Positions 45,076 to 56,915 of a stretch of 64,000 nucleotides of DNA are shown here, one piece after another; the first letter of the stretch is position 1, and each line of letters begins with the position of its first letter. The notes under the pieces were generated by a model. The model was given only the letters and a program-made list of their open reading frames with translations, made no database searches and was not told the DNA's origin. Location of the stretch: positions 47,499,486 to 47,563,485 of the forward strand of contig NC_059471.1 in NCBI RefSeq assembly GCF_018139145.2, in the 5' to 3' direction. A program made the position numbers and the translations under genes. This stretch comes from Gymnogyps californianus. Its lineage: Eukaryota; Chordata; Aves; Accipitriformes; Cathartidae.

Positions 45076-48000
45076 AAAATAACAGTTATAACAATAAAAA
45101 ATCCCCCACAATCAGCCTACGAAAGCCCTTTGAAAAAGCACATTAGTTGCCTACCTTTCTAGTGTGATCCCAACATTGCTTTTTAACTGCCGGTACATGT
45201 AAAGTACGTACCTATCAAAGGGGACTTGTCTTTTAATCATCATTGCTAGCTCCAATGTCCTAGTGGTGTTCCACTTTGGACACTTATGTTCTGACTGGAT
45301 CAAACCAATCTCTGGTTTAATCACAGGAAAATCTTCACTCCCTAACACGTCCAGTTTTGTTCCTAGCTGCTATCTGTCCCTGGATATATTCTGCAAAAGC
45401 AATTGCCTGCCTAGAATGAGCGGCCTGTTTACATGGTCAGTAGTGTGCAGGAAAGGTTTTGATGTACCTCTGAAGGAAGCATTATGTATTGTCCAGCACG
45501 GACAAAAATAAAGTTAGAAGAGAGGTGTTAAACTTTAAATATGATTTTATGTGAATATCACAAATCTGAGGTGTACAAAGAAATGCAAATTGCAGTCCAT
45601 TTTTATTTGAAATGTAGCTATTCAAACCTGAGGTGATTTAATTTTTTAAAGCTGTCATAGTTGGGTTTTGTTTGAAAAACCCAAACTGATTAGGGTTTAG
45701 AGAACTTGAGAAATTTGGACAAATACATTTCTGAAGGCCCTCGTTTATTAGAAAGGAGGAACGCTGGAAACCCACAGAGTGAATTACTCCACCTTGCTGG
45801 CCATGCTTTCTTTTCACATTGCTAAAGGTCTAAAAGCCCGTATCATTTTACAAAATTTTTCCAAACAAACCGATTTAATAACAGTGTACTAGCGCTTAGC
45901 AAATGCCCATCTGAGAGAGTGATTCCAGGTGGCGATTTCTAGATTCATCCTAGTATAATCAGAGTGCAGCAGAATCTATGAACAAGCCCTAGGGGGTTTG
46001 TTGAGCTGGTGCTACAGCTGATATCTCGGGCCATTTTTTAATTAAGCCTGCTAATTATGCAGAGTAATGATCTCTCCTTCCCATGCTTTTTTTCATAATG
46101 CAAACTACACGAGGCCAGTCTGAGACCACTATCTCATGACCTATCATAGATTGTGTCTCAGAGCCTGCTAATGTGTATAGAAATAATTACTTTCAAATTA
46201 GTGTTATAGTAATTACATTATTTTTTTTAAAAGCCAAAACAAAAACAAGAGAAAGAAAAATGATAAAGCAAGCAAAGGATGGTACATTGTGAAGATAATT
46301 GCTCAAGTCAGCTATGTCAAGTGGTGCAGGGCACATTAGTTATTTTATTTTGCTTGCCAAATGATTTGCATCTAATTCCTCAAAACATGGAAAATATTGG
46401 GGTTTTTTAAGCATTCTGTGGTGCTGGACTGAGCCCTGTCCTACTGCCCTTCTCTGTAGGAAGACAAAAACCTCTGATTAAGAATGACAGACACTTTCAG
46501 TGAAGCAGTTTTTTAAATAGCTCTCTTTCCTCTGTCAGAGCTGGTATAATTTCAGGGTATTTTATTTCTCCATTCACGGAGTCAGTAAGAACAGGAAGAA
46601 ATATCAAGTTACGCAGCAGCCAAAGGGACAGATCTGTTTACTTGACAAAGCTAATTGATTATGCTGAGTTCACTCCAATACAGGGTCATTGAATAGTTCT
46701 CTTATTGATGAAATGATACTGTCTACTGAGGATATTAACCTTTTTAGCTTTCTGCATTAGTGTTGCTGTAAGGTCTTGCTTCAACGTAATATAAATTCCT
46801 TGTGCTAAAGAGGAACGCAACCAAATAATTTAATTATCATATATATGCCTGGACCTTCATACATGAGTATTGATGTACATGTATACATACATACATATCT
46901 ATATCCAGAAAATGCTATTGAACATTAGAAGCTGAATTGCTTGGACTGACAGACTTAATGTAGCCTATGGAGATAACATTTCAGTTGTCAGGTTTTCCAT
47001 ATTTTCCATATTTTTGTCAGTGCTTTGGGATATTTTTGTCAGTGTTTTGGGATATTTTTTTTTCTCTTCCTTAAACTGGTCTTTGAATATTACAATTAGA
47101 TGAGCATATACTATACTTTCACTGTGAGAGTACTAATTAACCTTCTCAGCACTACTTAAACTTATCAACTATTTAATTTTCAAAATCCCATATGAAGAAC
47201 TCTTTTATTTTATGGTACCAGTTTTAAACATTGCCATGTTTCTGCCTCATAAATGTTCAACATATTCTAGAATTTATAAAGCCTGTCTAAACATTTAGTG
47301 TAAGCAAATGATTTAGGTGTCTACATTTGTTGCTACTTAATGTTAGATATAAGCAAGAGCAGGCCGTTAATTTTGCAGGAAATTGCTCTTTTTAAAAATA
47401 CTGAAATTCAGTTATAAAGTTATACCCTATTTCAGTATCATGTGCCCTGTAAAAATTAAAAAATAATAAAATGCAGTAAAGTTGTCAAAAGAAACTACAA
47501 AATGGTTTTTAATGCCAGTGCTATCTTAATTATTGAAAAGCTCATATGAAGGCTGAAGTTAGTCTTCTTCAAAAGAGTTTAATTGCCTTTAATTTTGCAA
47601 TTGGAAAGAAATTCTCTTTCAAATAAAAATACATGAGATGATAACAAGAACAAAACAGTCCACCTCTGTTGAAATAAACTATTTCCATTTGTGCACATTG
47701 AATCACTAGGATGAGATGTTCTCATCTAACTTCAGCCTTTAACAATTCCAGTTTATGTTAGTCACTGAATCTCCTTCTGTAGGGTACAAAGAAATGTGGG
47801 TAGCTCCAAAGGCAATTCAAGATAGTATGTGGGCTGAATTGCCCTCTGACACATGCAGAAGGAAATTCGTTTCTGCTACTATCTCAGGTGGGATAAGTCT
47901 TCCTCAGAAGATGATGATGTGTCTCCATTTTCTAAAAAAGGATTGCAGATAATTTAACACCAAGACCCATGAGGTGGATGTATTCACAATAACAGTTTGT

Positions 48001-51000
48001 GCAGTATACTCTGAATTCACACTCTTTGGTACTGAGTTTTTTTCCAATGCTGAGATGCTTTGGGCCTGACACAGAGCAAGGAACAGATACTCAGGCCGTG
48101 GGAATTGTGTGGTTCATTGGGAATACAGATTCGGGCTGTTTGGTGTGTTTTTGTGTGAAAGACAGAACAGTGTATGAATGAGGAAAAACCACCTTGTATT
48201 TTGTTTCTGATGTTTGTTGCATGTTCCAGTTTTACAATATTGAACAACTATAGTAATTATGCCTGAAAGCTGCCCCAGAAAATTCCTATGATTTGTGGAA
48301 TCCCTCGCAGACTCCTGCAAAATGTATCCAGGGTGTTGGGTTTGCTTTTCTTTTTCAGTTATCTTTAACTGGAGAATTATATAATTCTATTCCAGTAATT
48401 ATAAATTTAAATTATATAATTTTATTTTTATATATTTATTTGTATGTATTTTTTCCTGATTTTGCTTTTGGGTCTTCTTTCTTGTCCCGTCTATATTAAA
48501 GGTGTAATGCAGAGGAAAGTCAGAGATGTTTGTTTCTTAGCCCTGTGATGTGGACATTAGTTAACAGTGTGCATTCCCAGCCCTACTTCCTGGCTGATAT
48601 TCTCAGTGATCTTGTTTTACTGTCAGGACCAGGAAAAGAAGAGGAAAAAAAGGGAAAAAGTGAACGTAATGATAGCATCTGGCATGCGTGGGCTTTGACC
48701 TCCTGTTATGGGGTCCATTTGAAACCTAGGACCATTATCATGCCACAGCAGTTAGTAACTCAATATCACATTTTTACCAGCACTGCTGCATGTCACACGC
48801 ATACTGCATTGTGTTGTGATTATTGTCCTCTCCTTGCAGACAGAGCTACTCGCTGCTGCGTGTTTACCCTTTCTCATTATGCCACGTTGTATGTATTTAA
48901 TTGGGCACGCTTCCATCCTTCATGGGTGCAAGCCATGTATTTGGCAAAGCACATTTTTTGCTATCTGCATTTGGAAACTATGTCAGATTTGGGGCCAAAT
49001 TCCCTGGGGAGAATGAGCAAAAGCAGGCCTGTATTCTTCCACAGACTAGCCGTGTGACAGGAAGAGCTCTGAGATGTGAGTGAGTATGAAGAGCTGATTT
49101 CAGTTGCTTAATCTCCTCAGCCCCAGGCAGGTTTCTCATTAAGAATATGCCTTGAAGTTACTTTTGGCTAGTCTGTAAGCAGCTGCTTATATGTGGACAG
49201 GGCCTTTCTTCTTGGCCAAACGGTGGACCATGCTGGAGCAATTGGTGGTGGTGTAAGCTGCACAAGAGCCAGGCAGGGAGGCTGAAGGACTGAAGAGAAA
49301 TGATGTCTGTTGTCTCTGTACAGGTTTTCCATCTCCTTTTTCTCATCCTGCAACCTTGACTGCAAGGTTTTTCTCTTTGCCCAATGTCGTGGACGATAAA
49401 GGCCAAAATCCAAATTCCTGACACTGAGGCAGAAGATGGTGGTTGCTGAAATTGTCCGCAAGAAAATCCACCCATAACTGGTAGAGGTCAGTGCTATTAA
49501 TGTATTTTAAACTTTTATTCCATTTGCAAATTAATGACCGAGCAGAACTAAATTGAACCACTATCTCAAGTTCAGAACTATCAGGAATATCTTGTGGCAA
49601 AAGCAGCCCCTACAAAGCTCTTGCTAGCTGAACTTGTCCTAGAGAGAGACTAATACACAGTAAATGTTTCAACATACTGTATCTGTCAGAGCAGTCAAGT
49701 CCTGGGATTTTTCTGTACGTGACAGATTAGTTCTGTCTGGCGCCGTGTTGTTCAAAAGTAAAATTCAGTAGCCCCCAGTCTTCTGATTGTGTAGGGTAGG
49801 TGCAGCTGCTTGAAATGGACTGGTGAGGGCAAAATTCTAATGAGATTCAATAGTTGTGTGCATAGGAAAATCAATGCACTGCATTGCAATAGGGTGCTGT
49901 ACTCATTTAAATCTAACCAGAAGTACTCATTGGATGGCTGTCGTTTTCCCATCTTCTGAAACACAGCATTAGTGAAATGTCACTTTGTGTTAAGATCATC
50001 GCTGGCCTTTGCTATGTACATTCTTCCATGTTTCTGCACAAAGATAGTGAAGCACACCGGAGTCTTAGCTCTAGAGATCGATTTCTCTTCATGTCTGATA
50101 TTAACTTACATCGCCAGGGCCAGGGTGGGTGTGAAAGAGGTGGGCAGAAATGGTGTTTATTCACTGAACCTTGAGGTAGAACTTTAGCAAATGGCTGAGC
50201 TGCTTTGAGTTTCTGAAATGACTGCAGTTTTGGTACCTTTTTAGGGTTTGCAATGATAAGAGCAGATCTCTAAGGAGTTGAATGTCTGAGTGATCTAAAA
50301 CCAGGGCAGTCAAGCTGAAGAGGATGTGTGCACTAACCTGTTTGCACTGAATAGTCTCTATAAATAATTTACAACTATGACTGCTAGCTATTATTACAAA
50401 AATACCGGATTGCATTTTGACACATGCAGCCAGCTTGTAAGTCAATAGATACATTTCACCTAGTGTATGCAGACCACAGTTTCAGCCATCCATCCATGTG
50501 TGTTTTACAACAATGCAATCTACCATTCCACAACAAGATTGAGAAGACCTTTCGAAATACATTTAAAAAATCAGAACAGTGATCAAACTGTTGGATCTTT
50601 TATTGTATTGGTCCTTAATAGGGTTCTGTCCCCTCCCTGCAGACAGCTTTCAGTTTTAAACACTTGTGATGTTTTATTTAAGGGTCCTACTCTGTGGGCA
50701 GTGCTGTGGAGTCACTCAGGATCTACTGCAAGATTTCAGGAAAGAAAAAATTAAAGGATGCATGCCTGACATTTCCTTTACTGTGTTTTCCTTTGAGACT
50801 TGTTCGAGTCACCAAGAAAGTGTATCATTATAGCTTGGTTTAACCAGAAAGAGTGTCAGAGGGTTTTGCCTCAGTCTTAGAGATTAGCAGGGCAGGGGAA
50901 ATAGTGGAAAAGTACAGTTTCCTGTAACAATCAAGTGAAAATATGCATAACAGTGTCTTAATTAACCTCAGCAAAGTGGGAATCAGGAAAGTCTTTTTTT

Positions 51001-52843
51001 GTAATGTAATAAAAATCTCCAGTGCTGTAGGTGTTAGCCTACTTAACATGTATTTGGGTTTGTAAAGAAAATTATCTTTCCTAGACCTTATTTTTTAAGA
51101 GAGGAAAAAAAGCCATTTATTATACTTTCTTTATTACTTAAGAATAACAAAATCTAGTGTGTGTTTTCAAAATGTACTTTTATATGACATCAAGGATCAT
51201 GTGTACATATATTTGAAAAGTATTTTCATTATGGAAACTCAGGATAGAAATAAGAAAATGTGAAACAACAACTAAAATACAAATATTTGCTGTAGTGATA
51301 TTGCAATAGAAAATATATTTTTCTCTGTAAAAGGCTAGACAAGAACTGAAAGGTGGGCTTTCTGAGACAATTGAAATCATGTATTGATTGGAACCTGAGT
51401 GGGAATAGTGATTATCCAAAGATTCAATCTGATTAGCTGGCTACTCGTGTTTGATACCACAGTCATGAATTCAGATCCCAGTTCTCACATACCAGAAATT
51501 TTCCATTAGTTAAAACCTTTTTCCTTCTTCCTTATTACCTCTCTGTGACTATTGTGTCATGTAGTTATACAGCAAAACATAGCAGGGGGAGCCTGGGAGG
51601 GTGGGATGGAAGAGAAGATAGCGGTGGGGAGAGAAAGCTAAAAGACGAGATGTCCCCGTTTTATTGTGTTTCCATGTAGAACACATCCAGTCTGGATACA
51701 TGTGGCAGGAGTTGCTCACACAAGAAGTGGTCACAACAAGCTAGATGGGCTGTTAACTGAACATCAGCAACAACAGGTAGATTTTAAGCAGCAGGTCACA
51801 ATTTCATTAATTCAAAGTTCTTCTTGCCCACTCCCTCTCTCATTTCAAGCATTTAATACATCCAGTGTGGGTCAACTCTGCCACTTGGGTAAACAGTCTT
51901 TGCTTCATTGCTGATCACTTCACTGGCTTGTGTTTAAAGAGTTAGGAAACAGAGATGCTTGAGGGACAGGATCCACCTCACAGATTAAAACGCCTAAATT
52001 AATGTTTATAATGTAGATGTCTGTGTGTCTGTCTAGGTGTCTAAGTTCCCACTGTACTCAATGGCAATTTAGTCAGTACAGTCAACGGAGTTAAAGAAGC
52101 TCTTTGGCTCACCCAAAGTAAACTTACGTAAAATCAGTTGAACAGCTCAGTAAGGCTAATAAATTACCAAAATATAGGTGTCTACTGCCTTTACAGATGC
52201 CCTAGTATGTCTCTGTTGGCCTCCAGATGACTTTCCGGACTATGTGTTTCTCCTGTAGGTCCTGTTCAATATCTGCCAACTCCAGGTGGTTGTTTCAGAT
52301 ACTCACGTGCATCTAAAATAGTAATGTTGCCTCTGTGTTTGGGCAGCTGAATTGAAATCTCTGCTCACATGCACACCTAGATGTAAACATTTACATTTCC
52401 ATTCTCATTTTGTAAGGTACATTCAACCTTGAGTATACTTTTTCCAAAACTCACTTCACTTTCTTCTGGAAATTAGCTCTTTCAGTCTTTCACAGCCTGC
52501 AAACAGCTACAAGCTAATATTTTAAGGTATCTAATATTAATCTAGGAAAAAGTTATTGCCGTTGACTGGAGTCCACTTTCCTGAAGTCGTAAGAAAAGTG
52601 AGAAACTAGTGGAGTTCATCGATGTATATCTTGACAGTGTGCTCCTGTGTGACAGCCCTTTGTTTTGGGCTGTCTCCTCTCTACTCAGCTGCCCAACCTT
52701 ACAGAAATTTGAGACCTCTATACTGCTGCCAAAGTGATTAAAAATTTGTGCAGTTATCAAAGCCAGAGATAGGACAGATGTAAGCACACAGTATGTGCAA
52801 GTGTGTTTTGTTGCCTTAGGAACCCAACAGATTTCTTGCTGGT
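45076..52843. other. AT-rich DNA without recognisable gene
   Basis: About 7.8 kb. It contains a CATA-type simple repeat (46,874-46,905) and a 22-bp tandem repeat (47,008-47,057). The 46,000-46,700 segment has many homeodomain-type and octamer-like motifs and might be a conserved non-coding element (speculative). The 175-codon frame at 48,530-49,057 (plus) and overlapping 85-105-codon frames at 49,158-49,600 (minus) resemble no known protein. Confidence 0.5.
47008..47057. repeat. 22-bp tandem repeat, about 2.3 copies
   Basis: The unit ATATTTTTGTCAGTGCTTTGGG starts at 47,008 and 47,030, with a partial third copy from 47,052. The two full copies differ at one base. The unit is given here only for recognition. 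Confidence 0.85.
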
Positions 52844-53289
52844 TGTGGTGGGTGGATGCACAGGTGCCCACCAAAGCCACTCTATCACTCCCCCTCCTCA
52901 ACTGGACAGGGGGAGAAAATAAAATGAAAGGCTCGTAGGTCAAGATAAGGGCAGTTTAATAAAGCAGAAGCAAATGTAAACAAACGAATGCCCCCCCTTC
53001 CTCCTCCTCCCCCTAGCTTTTATACTGAGCAGACGTCATATGGTATAGAATATCCCTTTGGTCAGTTTGGGTCAGATGTCCTGGATCTGTCCCCTCCCAA
53101 GATCTTGCCCACCCCCAGCCTACTGGGGGGGCAATGTTGGAGAGACAGCCTTGATGCTGTGTGAGCACTGCTCAGCAGTAGCCAAAACACTGGTGTGTTA
53201 TCAACACTGTTCTAGCTACCAATACAGAGCACAGCACTATGAGGGCCGCTATGGGGAAAATTAACTCCATCTCAGCTAGACCCAATACA
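52844..53289 (-). repeat. Family-C solo LTR (446 bp), mosaic of families A and B
   Basis: Plus-strand text runs from TGTGGTGGGTGG to CTAGACCCAATACA. CTGGT flanks it exactly at 52,839-52,843 and 53,290-53,294, so the ends are certain. In its own (minus) orientation the U3 shares with family A GAGTTAATTTTC, GTGTTGATAACACAC, and the GACCAAAGGGATATTC...CAGTATA block before a TATAAAA (complement of 53,018-53,024). The 3' part shares with family B CTTATCTTGACC, AGTGATAGAG and GGCTTTGGTGGGCACCTG. A variant poly(A) signal ATTAAA precedes the B-like part. Confidence 0.9.
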
Positions 53290-56200
53290 CTGGTTTAGTT
53301 CAATAGGAAAACTTCCTTCCTAATTCATAATTCTGAACATCAATCAGATCCATGGTATCATGAAGGATACTGTTCCCTGGAATAACTGGTTGGGGGCAAG
53401 AGGTTTCTGAAAACCCTGTTCAGTACACCTCAACATTCATGCTGGCTGAAAATTAAATCATTTCACTCTGCCATTTCCACTGCTTTCCCCAGACTTTTGG
53501 TACTACTTCAATTCTTTTATCTATCTTTTTCTGCATAGGTATCTAGACCCCACTTCATCTGAAGTCCCAAACCAGGTGCTTACCAATTTGGAGCCTGGTT
53601 TTCACTTCTGCCTAGATCCCTTTGCACAGTCAAGGTGATGTAAATGACAACTAGACCTATAGTAAAGAATAGTGTCAACTTATTGGAAGTAAGGCAGCAA
53701 ATCCAATCATGCTTTTATGCCTAAGTGACCATAGGACCAATATAAAAAAAGTCTGAAGTCCGTAACCTTGCTCATGAACTCTTAGTCTGGTGCACTCCAG
53801 TAGCTGCATATAGATGAGACTAAACTAGTATAATTCTCCTCAGCTGCTCAGAAGAGAGATGTATAACAAGAACAGCATCTGCCACAGGAGATTAAAATGT
53901 AAAGGTAGAATTTGCTCTATCCCTTTGGTCATACTGAAACTTCTTTCCTACACTTTGGCATGAAAATAAATCGCAGCAGCATTTTCTTATTCTCACAAGT
54001 AAATGTATCTAAATTTTTCTGAAGAGTGTATGGTGTTGTAAGGAAGAGAAATTTAAACTAGTTAGTACATTCTACTTCTAAATTTGGGTCACAAAAATCT
54101 TTATTTTTTCTTGGGATGAACAACTATACTTGACATATTTGATAAATGATTGCAAATAACAATGCATTAGGAACAGTAAACTGAGACAACCGGGGGAAAA
54201 ATTCTTTCTGTGTCTTAGAACTATACTGTTACCACCCACAACCTGGCCAGAGACTTATGAGTATTTGAAATTTGAGTTGCATACATCCTAAGAGTATTGG
54301 TTTGCAGGGCTGAGGAGGGGATTTTATAGAAGAAAAGTTTCAGGAAAAGACACTTTTACAGTATCACTATTTGCTTCTCTAAAGGTGGTTTCCTGAACCA
54401 GCTCTGCAGCCTCCCAGTTCCCAATCAAAACAACATTGCTTGGCTCTAAGTAAAATTGCACAGTGCTATGAAGAACGGATCCTACAGTATCTCATTTGCT
54501 CTTGGCTTCTGAGTTGTGTTTTTCAAGTCCAGCCTTCAGCACAAGTAGGCTGGAAGGGGTTCAATAATCTATAATAATCAGGAAATCATTCAGGTTCCTT
54601 GATTCTCTGAGTGGCATAACAAGGCTCTGTAGCTGGCAGAGATCCAAACTTAATTGGTATAAGAACGGATCACAGACAAGGCCGTGGTCATCCATAGGCA
54701 TACGTGATGGATAACTACTAGTGCAGCATTTTCAGTCATCAATCTTTAGAGGAAAAAGACTGTGATAGCTGGATAAAACATACCTTGCATCAGCAAAAAT
54801 GACCACATGGTAAGGACGGAGAGAATGATTCAGTCTGTAACCTGAAGCTTTTTTCTGATTTCTGATTAACTTTACCTTAGTTTTAAACTCAGTCCTGTAC
54901 ATGAATAATAAAATGAATAAAACTGTAAAGAATGCTTTCATTGAGATACTATGCAAAGGGAAAAAAAAACCCACCTTATTTATTACATATACATGACAGA
55001 GAGAACTTAATGACAAACTTTTACTATATTTCAGAGAGAATATTCCGAGTATTATAAGCCTTCTTAATAAAATACTTTCTCTCACAAAAGGTCTTTTATT
55101 TTTATTTATGTTTTTTTTTACCTACTGTCCTCATTATTACTTCAATGTGTGTGATCACTTAGACTGAAACACAAAGGAAAATTTTTTTCTTTAAAGAGGG
55201 TTTTTTAACCCCTCCATTTCCATCCATCAAAAAATACCGCACGACTGACACATGTTCTGTGGTTGACTTTGGAGACACAAAGTGGGCACGTCAAATGCCA
55301 GTGCTTTGTCAATGAGGAGTGACTGCTAAATCTTATAAGCAACAAGCCCATATTTTAAAATAGATGTATTCTAATACACTATTTTGGTTGCTCTTGCACA
55401 ACCAAAATTTATATTAAAGTCTGTTTGGGATACAAAAGAAATGCAAGAATAGATCCTTTACTGTTTTAGGACAGCCATTCAGCTAATTTTCACTCCTGCC
55501 AGGAGTGAAACATATAAAATACATATTGTATTATATATGTTTCACATATACAGGACACAAACATATACATACACTGGTGACCTAAATGGTGTTCCTTTAT
55601 TATATCATCATTACTACTATTATTCTTCAGTGAACTGACAACATCTCTTGGGAGACGTTCTAGTATGCTTGTTAAGAAGTGGCAGGAGATCAAGATAATT
55701 TTCAGGTTATTACTGTCATGAGATGCCAAAACTGAGAAAGACAGATAATAGAAATAGATAATAGCTTCTCACCTAGAGAAGCTTTTTGTCCTGGTTAGGG
55801 TCAGAGTTGCTTTTACTCTGCCACTATAAAAGGTTTGGGGTATGGAACAGTAAAATCTTACATCAGTGTAATTGTGTTTTTGACATTATAGTGCCTTCCT
55901 AAACCAGGTGTCTGTAACTCCTTGATCAAATGTAGTTGTTTCTTTAAATTATACATACAGGGACCTGATTCTGCACTACTTCTAATAGCAGGACTCCCAT
56001 TCAAATAAATGGTGTCAAGTCTAAAGACTGTATGTGGAGCAGACATGATTTTATACAAGAAAATGTTTCCAGAGCTGAAAAATACAGTGTGCAACAGTTG
56101 ACCTAATCATCATTTGTGTAGTGGCTTCATTAAAAACTAAAATACATGACCACATGACATGATGTTGTAACAGGAACACATTCATGATGTCACCTGACCG

Positions 56201-56322
56201 TGAGTGTACGCCCAAATCCCTGTCACCCTGTGATTATGTTCCACATGTAAGAACTTCTGAGAACCTTCAGAGCACGCTGTTCAGCTCAGATCTGGTGTCC
56301 AGTTAGAGCAGGGTTTGACCTG
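53290..56322. other. No gene recognised
   Basis: AT-rich DNA, frames up to 117 codons without similarity I can recall. A short stretch at 55,789-55,835 resembles an LTR start plus TATAAAA but is not supported further. Confidence 0.6.
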
Positions 56323-56915
56323 TGTCCTGGTTTTGGCTGGGACAGAGTTAACTCTCTTCTTAGTAGCTGGTACAGTGCTGTGTTTTGGATTTGGTGTGAG
56401 AATAATGCTGATAACATGCTGATGTTTTAGTTGTTGCTAAGTAGCGCTTATCTTAAGTCAAGGACTTTTCAGTTGCAAGCAGGTGTGCAAGAAGCTGGGA
56501 GGGAGCATAGCCGGGGCAGCTGACCCGAACTAGCCAAAGGGGTATTCCATACCATGGAACGTCATGCCCAGCATATAAACAGGGGGGAGCTGGCCGGGCG
56601 GCGCGGATCGCGGCTCGGGAACTAACTGGGCATCAGTCAGCAGGTGGTGAGCAATTGCATTGTGCATCACTGATTTTTTTTCTTCCCCCGACCCCCCTCC
56701 TTTTTTTGTTATATTCCTTTTCCTTACTATTGTTATTATTATATTTCATTATTACTATTGTTAGTATTATATTTTACTTTAGTTATTAAACTGTTCTCAT
56801 CTCAACCCACGAGTTTTACTTTTTTTTTCCCTTTCCTCCTCCTCACCCCACTGGGAGGGGGGAGGGGGAAGCGGCTGCGTGGTGCTTAGTTGCTGGCTGG
56901 GGTTAAACCACGATG
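56323..56915 (+). repeat. Family-A solo LTR, 3' terminus mutated
   Basis: 593 bp, starting TGTCCTGGTTTTGGCTGGGACAG. ACCTG is present exactly at 56,318-56,322 and 56,916-56,920, so the element must end at 56,915. Its last bases read CACGATG where the sisters read CACGACA, so the conserved terminal CA is lost. It lacks about 17 bp (TCCCATGCTCTGCCAGC in sisters) near 56,475 and has an extra segment near 56,615-56,635. CATATAAA is at 56,572-56,579. Confidence 0.95.

Noticed and set aside
48530..49057. 175-codon plus-strand open frame in non-repetitive DNA
   Set aside because: No domain, signal peptide or similarity recognised. One such frame is expected by chance in 64 kb of six-frame sequence, and there is no promoter or splice context.
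55789..55835. GTCCTGGTTAGGGTCAGAGTT followed by CTATAAAAGG, resembling an LTR start and TATA box
   Set aside because: Only about 20 bases match the family-A start loosely, with no matching 3' end and no target duplication.
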